A DNA stretch of 64,000 bases from Sulfurimonas aquatica (GCF_017357825.1 NZ_CP046072.1:2356001-2420000); one strand, 5' to 3'; shown: positions 8,844 to 18,119, counted from the first letter of the stretch. Notes: generated by a model not told the origin, from the sequence alone. A program made the numbers and translations.

Positions 8844-10124
8844 TTACTTAGTAACTATTGCAAAGCTTAGGTCTAAAATCTCTTTATGAGATTTAATATA
8901 CTCATTTAAATCTTTTAGTTGTAAATTTTGGATTTTTTCCAACTCTACAGATGAATGACCCAGTTCAAAACCTTTGTAGTACTCCATAAAAGTACGGTTA
9001 AGTCTTTGGCTCATCGTCTCTACTCTTAAAGGTTCGCTTCCAAGTAAGAACTTTTTAGTCTGCTCAAGTTCCTCTTTTTTCACGCCTTTTTTGACAAAGT
9101 CAGCTATTACGTCTTCAACTGTTTTTTTTGCTTCATCCATAGAGTCAAGTTTAGTTTGTAGGTAACCTGTCATATAAGAGTGCGACTTACTAACATGTAC
9201 TCTTGCGTAAGCAGAGTATGCAAGTCCACGTTTAACGCGAATCTCTTCCATCAAACGCGAGCCAAAGCCACCAGTTCCTAAGATATAGATTGCGACTCTT
9301 GCTTTGTAAAAATCTTCCGAGTCCACTTGAATATTATAAGGAGAACCAAAATAGATATAAGCCTGTTCAGTCTCTTTTTTTAAGATACTCTCTTGAGGTT
9401 TTTTGGCAACACTTATCTCACTAAGAGCTTCAGATTTTCCCATTGGAAGTACGGAAAGTAATTTAGCAATTTTTTTCTTCACGTCTTTAACGTCTACATC
9501 ACCACCTACGACAACAATAGCGCGAGAGAGAACTAAATGGTTTTGTATAAACCCTTTTACGTCATTTAACTTTATGCTTTTAACACTCTCAACCGTTCCT
9601 GATGTAGGATGAGATAGAACAGTATCTTTAAATAGCAGTGATTTCAACTCATTTGAAGCGATATAATCAAAATCATTCTCCTTGCTACTAAGCATTCCAA
9701 GAGTCATAGTCTTGATTTTACTCATACTCTCATCACTATAGTTTGGATCACTCAGTAGTGCTGAGAGATATCCAAGTCCATTTTTAAACTCATCTTTTAA
9801 GGAGCTCATCTCCATCACAAATGTTTCAGTTCCACTATGAGCAGATATACTAATTGCCTTAGACTCAAGAGTCTCGGCAAATGCGTTTGAACCTAGTTTT
9901 TTTGTGCCTTCATTTAAAAGCTTTGCTGAAAACTTTGCTAAACCCGCTTTTTTTGTATCTGCTATGCTTCCACTATTTGTAAAAACGATCTGCGCTGTAA
10001 CAAGAGGTAATCTCTTATCCTCTTCAAATATAAACGGTACTTTTATACCATTTACTTCTATAGTGTCTATTTTTGCCGCCATAAGAATCTGTCCTATTAT
10101 AAGTAGTGTTAAAATTATCTTCAT
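8844..10124 (-). CDS. M16 (insulinase-like) protein lacking the zinc motif, periplasmic
   Basis: A protein of 426 residues with a signal peptide (MKIILTLLIIGQILMAAKI) and the two-lobed M16 architecture. The C-terminal lobe has the conserved RVKRGLAYSAYA segment. At the site where active M16 enzymes carry HxxEH the sequence reads GLAKFSAKLLNEGT, so both zinc-binding histidines and the catalytic glutamate are absent. The rest of the domain is intact and no frameshift is visible, so this is a natural non-catalytic homologue, comparable to the inactive partner subunits of M16 pairs. Its ATG directly abuts the mqnC stop. A catalytic partner is not encoded in this window. Confidence 0.85.
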   Translation of the reverse strand: MKIILTLLIIGQILMAAKIDTIEVNGIKVPFIFEEDKRLPLVTAQIVFTNSGSIADTKKAGLAKFSAKLLNEGTKKLGSNAFAETLESKAISISAHSGTETFVMEMSSLKDEFKNGLGYLSALLSDPNYSDESMSKIKTMTLGMLSSKENDFDYIASNELKSLLFKDTVLSHPTSGTVESVKSIKLNDVKGFIQNHLVLSRAIVVVGGDVDVKDVKKKIAKLLSVLPMGKSEALSEISVAKKPQESILKKETEQAYIYFGSPYNIQVDSEDFYKARVAIYILGTGGFGSRLMEEIRVKRGLAYSAYARVHVSKSHSYMTGYLQTKLDSMDEAKKTVEDVIADFVKKGVKKEELEQTKKFLLGSEPLRVETMSQRLNRTFMEYYKGFELGHSSVELEKIQNLQLKDLNEYIKSHKEILDLSFAIVTK

Positions 10125-11177
10125 TTATTGAAAAATTTCTAATGTTTCATATGCGGTATTTCTTACCGCAGCCGTTTCACCTAAGTCTTCAATGAGATGT
10201 ACCATCTCATCTTTTGCCATACTATATGCCGCACCCGCCGAACTTACAACATTCTCTTCCATCATAGTTGAGCCTAAATCATTTGCTCCAAAACGCAGAG
10301 CCATCTGACCGATATATGGGCCTTGCGTCACCCAAGAACTCTGTATATTTGGAACATTATCAAGATAGAGACGCGCTACTGCTAGTAAACGTAGGTACCT
10401 GTTTGACGATGGTTTTTCCATATTTGGAATCTGTGCTAAAAGTTCTGTGTGCTTACCTTGAAAACTCCACATAATAAACGCGCGAAAACCACCTGTTTCA
10501 TCTTGAAGACTTCTTACCATATCAAAGTGGTTTACTATATCTTCATCACTCTCAACCGTCCCGTACATCATTGTTGCCGTAGACATAATGTCTAGCTTAT
10601 GCGCTTGACGATGTACATCAACCCAAACTTCAGAATCAATTTTTTTAGGTGCAATGATGTCACGTACTTCATCTGAGAGTATCTCGGCACCAGCACCAGG
10701 AATAGAAGCTAATCCTTTTGCTTTTAAACGCGAAAGTACCTCTTGAATTGTTATGCGAGAAACCTTAGCAATAAAATCAAGTTCAATAGAGCTAAATCCA
10801 TGAATAGTGATAGTTGGATACTTAGTATGAATATGCTCAACTAAATCCTCATACCACTCTATTTTGAGTTTTGGATGAACACCACCCTGAAAGAGTATCT
10901 GCGTTCCACCAATCTCTAGAAGTTCGTCTATCTTAGCATCTATCTCTTCAAATGTTAACACATAAGCGTCTGCGTCTTTTTCATGTCTGTAAAATGCGCA
11001 AAACTTACAGTCAACCCAACATATGTTTGTATAGTTTATGTTTCTATCAATCACAAAAGTTGTTATCCCTTTTGGGTGTAACTCTTTTTTTCTTTGTGAT
11101 GCTAAACGCCCAAGTTCTTTTAAGTCAGCATTACGGATTAAATCTAATGCCTCTTCTTTTGTTAATCTTTTTTGCAT
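10125..11177 (-). CDS. mqnC: Cyclic dehypoxanthinyl futalosine synthase (radical SAM)
   Basis: Radical SAM enzyme of the futalosine route to menaquinone, the respiratory quinone of Campylobacterota. The protein has 350 residues. The cluster-binding motif is C-x3-C-x2-C in NICWVDCKFCAF, followed by family blocks GGTQILFQGGVHP, PGAGAEILSDEVRD and GANDLGSTMMEENVVS. The last block resembles MqnC more than its relative MqnE. The start overlaps the end of the DUF302 gene by 16 bp, and the stop abuts the M16-like gene, so all three are likely co-transcribed with the cytochrome upstream. Confidence 0.9.
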   Translation of the reverse strand: MQKRLTKEEALDLIRNADLKELGRLASQRKKELHPKGITTFVIDRNINYTNICWVDCKFCAFYRHEKDADAYVLTFEEIDAKIDELLEIGGTQILFQGGVHPKLKIEWYEDLVEHIHTKYPTITIHGFSSIELDFIAKVSRITIQEVLSRLKAKGLASIPGAGAEILSDEVRDIIAPKKIDSEVWVDVHRQAHKLDIMSTATMMYGTVESDEDIVNHFDMVRSLQDETGGFRAFIMWSFQGKHTELLAQIPNMEKPSSNRYLRLLAVARLYLDNVPNIQSSWVTQGPYIGQMALRFGANDLGSTMMEENVVSSAGAAYSMAKDEMVHLIEDLGETAAVRNTAYETLEIFQ

Positions 11178-11605
11178 TGTCCAGCTTTTGTCGTTATTTT
11201 ATTAAGTGCGTTATCAACTTTTGATACCACCTTCATCTCTTTTAATTGATGCTCTTTTGATATCCAAGTTGCATCTCTATATGCTATTTTCACATCTCCA
11301 TTATCATCTTTATAGACTAAAACCTTTAGTGGTAAATCTAAGCCGATTTTCATCTCTTCATTCATTAAGATAGTGCCAACTTTAGGGTTTCCAAATATGA
11401 TAAGTTTAGACTCATTCATATTCATATCTACCCCACTAGCATTCTTCTTATGGTCAACTACAGTAAAAACAGTTAAGCCTTTTTTTGTAACGATATTTTT
11501 TATATTATTAATCGTTGTATCTACACTACAAGAACTCTTTTTGATAATTATTTCATTTGCAAAAACAGTTGTCAACATTAGCAAAACTAAAACTAGTTTT
11601 TTCAT
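11162..11605 (-). CDS. Secreted DUF302 protein
   Basis: A protein of 147 residues with a signal peptide (MKKLVLVLLMLTTVFA) and one DUF302 domain, recognisable by IIFGNPKVGTILM and DLPLKVLVYKDDNG. DUF302 proteins are small periplasmic or cytoplasmic alpha/beta proteins of unknown role that often sit beside redox genes. The start is the ATG at 11603-11605, which overlaps the cytochrome stop as TAATG and shows translational coupling. A GTP- or redox-linked function is not indicated; it may help the preceding multihaem cytochrome. It ends inside mqnC by 16 bp. Confidence 0.85.
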   Translation of the reverse strand: MKKLVLVLLMLTTVFANEIIIKKSSCSVDTTINNIKNIVTKKGLTVFTVVDHKKNASGVDMNMNESKLIIFGNPKVGTILMNEEMKIGLDLPLKVLVYKDDNGDVKIAYRDATWISKEHQLKEMKVVSKVDNALNKITTKAGQCKKD

Positions 11606-14031
11606 TATTTCCATCCCCTATTTCTTGGATTTATTGATTTTTTCTTGATAAAGATAGTATAAACAATATAAATAAACATCAAGCTCATAAATACTATAGC
11701 AACTATCTGAATGATAGCGGAGAGATTGAGTATTTTGTTTAAGATGCTCTGATGCTCTTTTTTATCTATCTTTATATTTGCCATCTCTGCCATGTGTGCA
11801 AGTCCTGAAACAGCTAAGTTTCCTTCTGGGATATCTATATGGCAAGAGATACACATGCCACTTCTGTCTAGCTTGTCTCGCTGCTCTTTTGAAAGTGGAC
11901 CTGAGAGTTTCCAGTGATGTCCAACAGTCTGAAGTTGCGTGCCATTTTCGTCTAAAAACTTTGAGTAGTCATAATTAAGATTTGCAATAGCAGGTATCTG
12001 CTCATCTATTATGGTTGGCAAGATTTTTCCATCTGCGCTCATAATATCTGTAATGGTAGTCATAGAAGGGTTTGCTGTAACACGAGAACCCATAATTCCC
12101 ATCCCCATTGCCTTAGCGGAGCTGTGACATGACTCACAACTTCGCGACTCTTTAGAGATTGTATGAGGTTGAATTGGAGACATATCTATAGCGTTTTGTC
12201 CCTCTTGACCCGCTCCTTCTACGTTTGGAATTTTGTATATATGATTTTGAAGCAGAGCTTTACCATCTGTACCAATGACTGTTATAGTAGTCTGGCATCC
12301 TGGAACTGTTGGACTTATTCGTCCTTCTCCATTTTGAGAAAGAGCTGGGTCTTCCCAGCGCAGAAAACTTCTACTCTCCGTTACTTTTCCATCCACTAGA
12401 TAATCTTTAAGATTTTTCATACCACCTGTTTTACCATGTATGTCATGGTCGTGGGATGCTTTTAAATAATCTATATTTTGCTTACCCTTAGAGTAGTCAA
12501 TCTTTACATGACACCCATAACATTGTGGTGCCCATGTTGCATGACAGGTATAGCACTCTAAATTATCATTATGTGAAGTGATAGTATCCATAGCCAGCAG
12601 CGCTTTAGGTGAGAGTTTTTTATCCTCTTTTAGTTTTTTAAGAGGTTTGAGCTGTATATCTTTTCCGCTTGCTAAATGAATAGTTATCTCATCTCCATCT
12701 TTTACGGCATGGATAAGAGGATTTCCTCGAGCAGATAAGATGTAACCATCTTTTGGCTCATTAACGCTTCCGCGTTTAAGATACTCTGCCATAGTTTTTA
12801 CAGTTCCTCGAGCTTCACCAGTTGCTACTGTAGTATTAAACTCATCACTGTATCCAAGTGGTAGTTCCCACGGATATGCAGATGTTGTTCCATGACAATC
12901 TTGACACTCAACCTCAACAGCTGCTAAGTTTGCTCCACCTAAAAAACCATCTCCATGCATATCATTAGAAGTATGGCAATCTTGACATAACATCCCTTTT
13001 TCAAAGTGAATGTCCCCTTGCATATGCATATAGCGTTTCGTATGAAGTTTAGGTTGAGGATTTCCCTCTGAGTCATATGGCCCTTCATACGGTGTTTCCA
13101 TCAAACCTTGATATGAAACACCAATGCGTTTTCCACGGTTGTGACAAGTCGTACATGTCTCAACAGGAACACCTGAGTACTCTACCTCATGAACTTTTAC
13201 CTTCACTTCTCGTGATGACTGAATAGAGTGGACTAAAAGATGTCCCTTCTCTTTTTTACTTATACTTTTATCATCACCCTCATAAAAGCCCTCGTTAGAG
13301 TATGGAATATGACATGATGCACACCCAATACCTCTAAAGTCACCGCGTTTTTGACGACCTTTTGAGCCAGTATGGCAACGCAGACACTCCTGTCTAAGAT
13401 AGGTATAAACAGCTAATGATGGGTCTTTCATTATCTCCTCAGCCGTTGGAGCTTCTGGGAGCTCTTTCATCTCACTTGGAAAGCCCTGTGGCTCCATTAG
13501 TGCTAACTTATTCATATAGTTTTGATAACGCTCAGTTCCAAGGCGTTTATGTGGATCAGTAGGATTTGAAGTTTTATAGTTTCCTATGTTATGCTCGTAA
13601 CCCTCAGCTTTTCCAAAACTCCAAAGTGCACCTTGGATTTTCCCCTGTTCAGTCATCATAAGTGAATTCATCTGAGCGTCAACTTGTTCTTGATGACACA
13701 TTCCACAAGTGTTTTGATTTATCCAAGTACTTCCAGGTGCTGGGTAGAACTCTTTTGGTCCGGGGTTATTTAAGAAGTACTTGAGTGTACCTTTATGAGC
13801 TTTTTTCTTGTGTCTTGTTGCAGGATTACCACCATGACAAACTATACAACTATTTTCAGAGTATCCTGCTTCTTTTGCTTTTTGGGCTATAGCAAGAGCC
13901 ATGCCTGAGAGAGTATCTCTAATATGCTCGATTCCACCATGACATTTTAGGCAGTTATTTATCGTTGTAAAATCAGTTTTACCAGATAAATAGACTGAAA
14001 ACAGAATGATGAGAAAGAGTATTTTTTGCAT
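11605..14031 (-). CDS. Membrane-anchored 12-haem c-type cytochrome
   Basis: A periplasmic multihaem cytochrome of 808 residues. It starts with a signal peptide (MQKILFLIILFSVYLSG) and has twelve CxxCH motifs in this order: CLKCH, CIVCH, CGMCH, CLRCH, CASCH, CTTCH, CQDCH, CQDCH, CYTCH, CYGCH, CESCH, CISCH. A C-terminal membrane helix (about residues 772-795) ends in a short basic tail, so the haem domain faces the periplasm. The family is found in sulfur- and hydrogen-oxidising Campylobacterota, but I do not recognise a substrate. It could be an oxidoreductase or an electron conduit between menaquinol and periplasmic acceptors. The ATG at 14029-14031 follows nusB by 11 bp. Confidence 0.85.
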   Translation of the reverse strand: MQKILFLIILFSVYLSGKTDFTTINNCLKCHGGIEHIRDTLSGMALAIAQKAKEAGYSENSCIVCHGGNPATRHKKKAHKGTLKYFLNNPGPKEFYPAPGSTWINQNTCGMCHQEQVDAQMNSLMMTEQGKIQGALWSFGKAEGYEHNIGNYKTSNPTDPHKRLGTERYQNYMNKLALMEPQGFPSEMKELPEAPTAEEIMKDPSLAVYTYLRQECLRCHTGSKGRQKRGDFRGIGCASCHIPYSNEGFYEGDDKSISKKEKGHLLVHSIQSSREVKVKVHEVEYSGVPVETCTTCHNRGKRIGVSYQGLMETPYEGPYDSEGNPQPKLHTKRYMHMQGDIHFEKGMLCQDCHTSNDMHGDGFLGGANLAAVEVECQDCHGTTSAYPWELPLGYSDEFNTTVATGEARGTVKTMAEYLKRGSVNEPKDGYILSARGNPLIHAVKDGDEITIHLASGKDIQLKPLKKLKEDKKLSPKALLAMDTITSHNDNLECYTCHATWAPQCYGCHVKIDYSKGKQNIDYLKASHDHDIHGKTGGMKNLKDYLVDGKVTESRSFLRWEDPALSQNGEGRISPTVPGCQTTITVIGTDGKALLQNHIYKIPNVEGAGQEGQNAIDMSPIQPHTISKESRSCESCHSSAKAMGMGIMGSRVTANPSMTTITDIMSADGKILPTIIDEQIPAIANLNYDYSKFLDENGTQLQTVGHHWKLSGPLSKEQRDKLDRSGMCISCHIDIPEGNLAVSGLAHMAEMANIKIDKKEHQSILNKILNLSAIIQIVAIVFMSLMFIYIVYTIFIKKKSINPRNRGWK

Positions 14032-14042
14032 CAAAAATCTAT

Positions 14043-14456
14043 TTATTCACTAGATGTAGAGCTATCTTTGGAGAGTGCATCTAAAACACCGTTTATAAAC
14101 TTAGGTGACTGCTCACTTCCAAATGCTTTTGTAATCTCTACGGCTTCATTTATAACAACAGCAGAATCAAGTTCACCAAACATAATCTCATAAGCAGCTA
14201 AACGCAGAGTTGCTCTTTCAATAGTTCCTATACGTTCAAAATCCCACTCTTTTAAGTGTTCAACTATTGCTTTATCACAAGCTTCAAGATTTTCCATAAC
14301 GCCATCATAAAGAGTAAGCGCAAAATCTTTCTGCTTGTTTCTAATTTTCTTCTCTTCTAAAATCTCATCCGCATGTTCTGATGTGTTTCCATTACCTAAA
14401 TCATATGCATAAAGTAAACTTACAACTGCCATGCGGGCATGATGTCTAGTTGCCAT
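14043..14456 (-). CDS. nusB: Transcription antitermination factor NusB
   Basis: RNA-binding factor of 137 residues that joins NusE and boxA RNA in antitermination of ribosomal RNA transcription. The all-helical NusB fold is visible, with LLYAYDLGN near the N terminus and the conserved AAYEIMF, VVINEAVEITKAFG and FINGVLDAL segments. The start overlaps the ribH stop by one base (TAATG). The kdsA-ribH-nusB order is the same as in Helicobacter pylori. Confidence 0.95.
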   Translation of the reverse strand: MATRHHARMAVVSLLYAYDLGNGNTSEHADEILEEKKIRNKQKDFALTLYDGVMENLEACDKAIVEHLKEWDFERIGTIERATLRLAAYEIMFGELDSAVVINEAVEITKAFGSEQSPKFINGVLDALSKDSSTSSE

Positions 14457-14920
14457 TACAGTTCCTCATAAAGGTTTAACATCTCTATAACAGTAGTCAT
14501 TGCTTCAAAACCTTTGTTTCCAGCCTTTGTTCCAGCTCTCTCTATCGCTTGCTCAATCGTATCAGTAGTTAAAAGTCCAAAACTCACTGGTTTTTGGTAC
14601 TTTAAACTCATAGTCGCTATTCCCTTTGTTGCCTCAGCAGAAACATAATCAAAGTGAGGTGTAGCACCACGGATAACTGCTCCTAGAGCACATACTGCAT
14701 CATACTTTCCAGATGCTAAAAGTTGGTCAACAATCATTGGAAGCTCAAAAGCACCTGGCACTATTACTTGAGTGATATCATCTTCATCTCCACCATGACG
14801 GTCAAAAGCATCCGTAGCACCCTCAACTAGTCTATCAACTATAAAGTGATTCCATCTTGTACTAACAACCGCTATTTTTTTACCATTTAGTACTTTTAAT
14901 TTACCTTCAATTAACTTCAT
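14456..14920 (-). CDS. ribH: 6,7-dimethyl-8-ribityllumazine synthase
   Basis: Penultimate enzyme of riboflavin synthesis, 154 residues, forming icosahedral or pentameric cytoplasmic assemblies. Family landmarks are RWNHF near the N terminus, VPGAFELP, the active-site segment [16 protein letters not shown] and the C-terminal [12 protein letters not shown]. It is coupled to nusB by a TAATG overlap. Another riboflavin gene (ribA) lies at 27012, so the pathway is not clustered. The ribosome-binding site is AAGGAAAT. Confidence 0.96.
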   Translation of the reverse strand: MKLIEGKLKVLNGKKIAVVSTRWNHFIVDRLVEGATDAFDRHGGDEDDITQVIVPGAFELPMIVDQLLASGKYDAVCALGAVIRGATPHFDYVSAEATKGIATMSLKYQKPVSFGLLTTDTIEQAIERAGTKAGNKGFEAMTTVIEMLNLYEEL

Positions 14921-14952
14921 TTCATTTCCTTATATTTTATTTCATAAAATTC

Positions 14953-14970
14953 AAGGGAACCTTTTCCCTT
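14953..14970. terminator. Small hairpin upstream of ribH
   Basis: Seven-base inverted arms (14953-14959 and 14964-14970) with a 4-base loop lie between kdsA and ribH. It could weaken kdsA read-through or belong to the adjacent repeat element. No strong T-run follows on the minus strand. Confidence 0.4.
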
Positions 14971-14975
14971 TATTT

Positions 14976-15033
14976 GTCCGTAAAAGGAACAAGTCCCTTT
15001 TACTCCGCTTGCGCCGCTAAGACGACTAAAGTT
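14976..15033 (+). repeat. Dispersed intergenic repeat, copy A
   Basis: About 58 bp shared with 20829-20887, which lies in the opposite orientation. The most conserved part is a palindromic core near 14982-15001 (AAAAGGAAC, then AGTCCCTTTT) flanked by GTCCG on one side and ACT plus CGCTTG on the other. Over the conserved left 28 bp only two positions differ between the copies. The core can form a hairpin of 8-9 bp. It sits at the 3' end of kdsA. Confidence 0.65.
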
Positions 15034-15823
15034 AAATACTTTCTATAAGTTTTATTTTTTGTATTAAGTTTTCTAAATCGTTTAGTTTTAACATATTTGG
15101 TCCATCGCTTAAAGCTACGCTTGGGTCAAAATGCGTTTCAAAAAAGAAACCATCAACACCTATTGCTGCAGCTGCTTTTGCTAAGTGTGGAACCATTGAA
15201 CTGTCTCCACCTGTTTTACCATCTTGCGCCGTAGGCATCTGAACAGAGTGAGTCGCGTCAAAGATCACTGGAGCAAATTCTCTCATTATGACTAAGTTTC
15301 TCATATCTACAACCATATTGCCATAGCCAAAACTATTTCCACGTTCACAGAGATAAACCCCATGCTTTTGTGCATTTTCATAAGTGGGTTCTGAACATCC
15401 ACGAGTCTGAAGAATCTTTAAAAGTGGATATTTCATAGCATCCGCTGATAAAAATTGCCCTTTTTTGATGTTTACTTCACAAGATGTTTTTGCACATGCT
15501 ACAAGCAGGTCCGTTTGACGACATAAAAATGCAGGAATCTGAAGCATATCAACAACAGCTGCAACTTGCTCAACCTGAATCGACTCATGCACGTCTGTTA
15601 CAATTTTGTATCCAAAATCATCTTTTACTTTTTGAAGGATTCTAAGTCCCTCATCTATTCCTAAACCACGAAAACTCTCTAATGAAGTTCTATTTGCCTT
15701 ATCAAAACTAGCTTTGAAATAAAAGTCTATAGTCTCATCATTATTATATTTCTCAAGCTCGCGAGCTATTTTAAAAATATTTTCTTCGCTCTCAATAACG
15801 CAAGGTCCTGCTAAAAGTTTCAT
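15032..15823 (-). CDS. kdsA: 3-deoxy-D-manno-octulosonate 8-phosphate synthase
   Basis: Condenses arabinose 5-phosphate with phosphoenolpyruvate to form KDO 8-phosphate for lipopolysaccharide. Motifs include [10 protein letters not shown] at the N terminus, [29 protein letters not shown] and [10 protein letters not shown]. The presumed start is the ATG at 15821-15823 (263 residues), which gives the family N terminus directly and has AAGGGA upstream. The longer in-frame reading from 15868 adds 15 residues with no family resemblance. It leads the kdsA-ribH-nusB block. Confidence 0.95.
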   Translation of the reverse strand: MKLLAGPCVIESEENIFKIARELEKYNNDETIDFYFKASFDKANRTSLESFRGLGIDEGLRILQKVKDDFGYKIVTDVHESIQVEQVAAVVDMLQIPAFLCRQTDLLVACAKTSCEVNIKKGQFLSADAMKYPLLKILQTRGCSEPTYENAQKHGVYLCERGNSFGYGNMVVDMRNLVIMREFAPVIFDATHSVQMPTAQDGKTGGDSSMVPHLAKAAAAIGVDGFFFETHFDPSVALSDGPNMLKLNDLENLIQKIKLIESI

Positions 15824-15924
15824 AAAATCCCTTTTTGGAATGTAATGCCATATATGATTATTTGACAATATATATGCTTTAAATAAAAGTAGGAGATTAT
15901 ATCTAAAATGGTATTAATATAAAT

Positions 15925-16812
15925 TTACTTAGTTTTTGCAACCATTATTCCAGCTAAAACAATAAGAACTATTCCAAATGTTGTAATCATCGATGGTAAA
16001 GAGTCTCCAAGCAATACTCCAACCAGAATCGAAAAAAGTATATTACTATAAGACACAGCTCCAATGATTCCTGCCTTCGTCTCTCCATAAGCTTTTGTCA
16101 TCAGTAACTGAGCGATAGTGGCGAAAATACCCATTCCTAGGACATAAAACCAAACAACACCTTGAGGCATAACAAACTCACCAAGCATGAAATCTAACTC
16201 AGGTAACTTAACATAAGGGGATATTAAAAACAGAACAATCGGTCCAACAGTTCCTACTCCCATGAATGAAAGTACTATTGCTCGAGTGTCATAATAGCTT
16301 TTGAGCTCTCTTACAGCAGTGTATGCGAGTGCTGCACCTACACCTGAAAAAATCCCTAAAACATCATACTTAGAAAATCCAAGACCGGTAGGTTGTGTTA
16401 TAAATAGTATGCCAATAAAGCCTACAAAAATAGCTAGCCATGCTTGAAAAGATAATTTCTCTGACAAAAAAAGCCATGCGAATATCGCCGTAAATATAGG
16501 TGAAGTCTTTGAGTAAGTCATAGCATCACCGAGTGAGATATGTGCGATATTATAAAAAAATGCAAGCACTGCAACAAAACCCATAAATCCTCTAAAAAAG
16601 AGTAAAAGAGCTTTTCCACCTTTATTTTTCATAGGAGATTTAAGCACTGCGATTCCGACTAAAATCACACCTGCTACATTTCTAAAAAACACTACCTCAA
16701 GAGAGGGCATACTCAAACTTGCAAGTTTTGCAAATGCACCCATTATGGCAAATGCAAAAGATGCAATAAGCATATACTTTACACCCTTGTCTAATTTATA
16801 TATTCTATTCAT
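15925..16812 (-). CDS. EamA-domain (DMT superfamily) membrane transporter
   Basis: An integral inner-membrane protein of 295 residues with about ten hydrophobic helices arranged as two EamA repeats (roughly residues 13-140 and 150-290). The DMT hallmark FFRNVAGVILVG and the run YSKTSPIFTAIFAWLFLSEKLS in the first repeat are clear. DMT carriers export amino acids, nucleobases or other small metabolites; the substrate cannot be inferred here. It stands alone, divergent from the DnaJ-domain gene. Confidence 0.85.
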   Translation of the reverse strand: MNRIYKLDKGVKYMLIASFAFAIMGAFAKLASLSMPSLEVVFFRNVAGVILVGIAVLKSPMKNKGGKALLLFFRGFMGFVAVLAFFYNIAHISLGDAMTYSKTSPIFTAIFAWLFLSEKLSFQAWLAIFVGFIGILFITQPTGLGFSKYDVLGIFSGVGAALAYTAVRELKSYYDTRAIVLSFMGVGTVGPIVLFLISPYVKLPELDFMLGEFVMPQGVVWFYVLGMGIFATIAQLLMTKAYGETKAGIIGAVSYSNILFSILVGVLLGDSLPSMITTFGIVLIVLAGIMVAKTK

Positions 16813-16878
16813 AGGCGAATTATATCTATTTATTAACCTCTAGTTTGTATAATTTCTCACTTTACATTAGGATATAAA

Positions 16879-17631
16879 ATGACAAATATAATTATACTTG
16901 CAATTCTTGGATACTTTTTTTACTACATATTTAAAAGTTACTCTAAATATAGCGACTACTCTAAAGAGGCATTTAAAAACTTCTCTGTCTCACATGATTC
17001 ACTTAAAAATAGTGAACTAGGTCTCTTTGTAGCACTTGTCGCGAAGGTGGCAAAAGCTGATGGAAAGATTGATGCACTTGAGGCGCAACTTATTGGTATT
17101 ATGTTTGATGACATTTCAGCTGTTTTCCCCCAACCAGAAAAAACAAAACAGATACTAAAAGATATATTTAAAGAAGAAAAAGAGAGAAGTGACGACACGC
17201 AAGAGATTGCTCATGAATTAGCCAGAGTAATTAAACGCGACCGTGCAAAACAGCAGCAATTTATGGGCTTTTTAATCCAACTAGCATTTATTGATGGAGA
17301 AGTAAGCTCAGGTGAAGAGGAGGCTCTACAGACTATAGCCGAAGCTTTAGAGTTTGACCCAAATGCTTACCATGCTATATTTGATCAGTTTGAGCAGATG
17401 ATGAAAAATGTTCAGCCTAAAGCAAGTATAGAGGATGCATACAAACTTCTAGGGGTAAATGCTAATGATGATATGAGCACGATCAAAAAAGCATATAGAA
17501 AACTCATCCGTGAGTACCACCCAGACATCATTAAATCCCAAGGTAAGAGCGATGAGTATATGAAAGAGGCAACTGCTAAAACGCAGGAGATAAATCAAGC
17601 CTATGAGATGATAAAAAAGGCTAAATCTTAA
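16879..17631 (+). CDS. DjlA-like membrane-anchored J-domain protein with TerB domain
   Basis: A co-chaperone of 250 residues. One N-terminal hydrophobic helix (IIILAILGYFFYYIF) anchors it. A TerB-like helical domain follows at about residues 50-165, with the AKADGKIDALEAQ and AFIDGEVSSGEEE acidic motifs. The C-terminal J domain (about 185-250) carries the HPD signature in LIREYHPDIIKS. This order equals that of DjlA, which stimulates DnaK ATPase at the membrane. It converges on the phosphoribosyltransferase gene with 6 bp between them. Confidence 0.88.
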   Translation: MTNIIILAILGYFFYYIFKSYSKYSDYSKEAFKNFSVSHDSLKNSELGLFVALVAKVAKADGKIDALEAQLIGIMFDDISAVFPQPEKTKQILKDIFKEEKERSDDTQEIAHELARVIKRDRAKQQQFMGFLIQLAFIDGEVSSGEEEALQTIAEALEFDPNAYHAIFDQFEQMMKNVQPKASIEDAYKLLGVNANDDMSTIKKAYRKLIREYHPDIIKSQGKSDEYMKEATAKTQEINQAYEMIKKAKS

Positions 17632-17637
17632 AGAGGT

Positions 17638-18084
17638 CTATCCCTCTTTAAAGTCTTTCTCCCAAAAAAACTCTACCCACTCATTTGCCTCATTTATCCA
17701 AAAGTCTGGTTCATAGATAGATGTTTTTTTATAAAACAGTGCTGCAGAAGTGAACTCTATATCACTGTATTTTGATTTTAAATGCTTCATAATTGCATCA
17801 AGTGTTTCTCCACTGTCTGCTATGTCATCTACAACTAAAACTCTTTTTTCTCCATCAAACTTACAGCTATCAAAGATACTTAACTCTTCGCGTTTACATG
17901 TTTTGTCATAGAGCTCTGTTCTTAGAGTTTGAACTTCTCTAATATCTAATCCTTCAGCCATAGAGTGAGCAAGTGTGAGGCCACCTCTAGCTATACCAAC
18001 TATCATTTCAAATTCAAGAGGTCTAACTTTTTTTATTAACTTATTTGTGTCATTTTTAAAATTTTCATAATTATAATATTTCAT
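17638..18084 (-). CDS. Purine-type phosphoribosyltransferase
   Basis: A type I phosphoribosyltransferase of about 148 residues. The PRPP-binding signature is VLVVDDIADSGETL, and GIARGGLTLAHSMAEGL forms the pyrophosphate loop. It resembles the xanthine-guanine/hypoxanthine salvage enzymes used by Campylobacterota, but substrate preference cannot be read from sequence. I favour the ATG at 18082-18084 (MKYYNYENF), the common N terminus of the family; an ATG three codons earlier (18091-18093) is also possible and neither has a clear ribosome-binding site. Confidence 0.82.
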   Translation of the reverse strand: MKYYNYENFKNDTNKLIKKVRPLEFEMIVGIARGGLTLAHSMAEGLDIREVQTLRTELYDKTCKREELSIFDSCKFDGEKRVLVVDDIADSGETLDAIMKHLKSKYSDIEFTSAALFYKKTSIYEPDFWINEANEWVEFFWEKDFKEG

Positions 18085-18119
18085 AATTTGCATTATATCA
18101 AATTGTATGAATATTTTTA

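Noticed and set aside
8844-10124. Frameshift or pseudogene to explain the missing HxxEH in the M16-like protein
   Set aside because: The frame is intact with signal peptide, full length and conserved C-terminal lobe, so loss of the motif is natural divergence.
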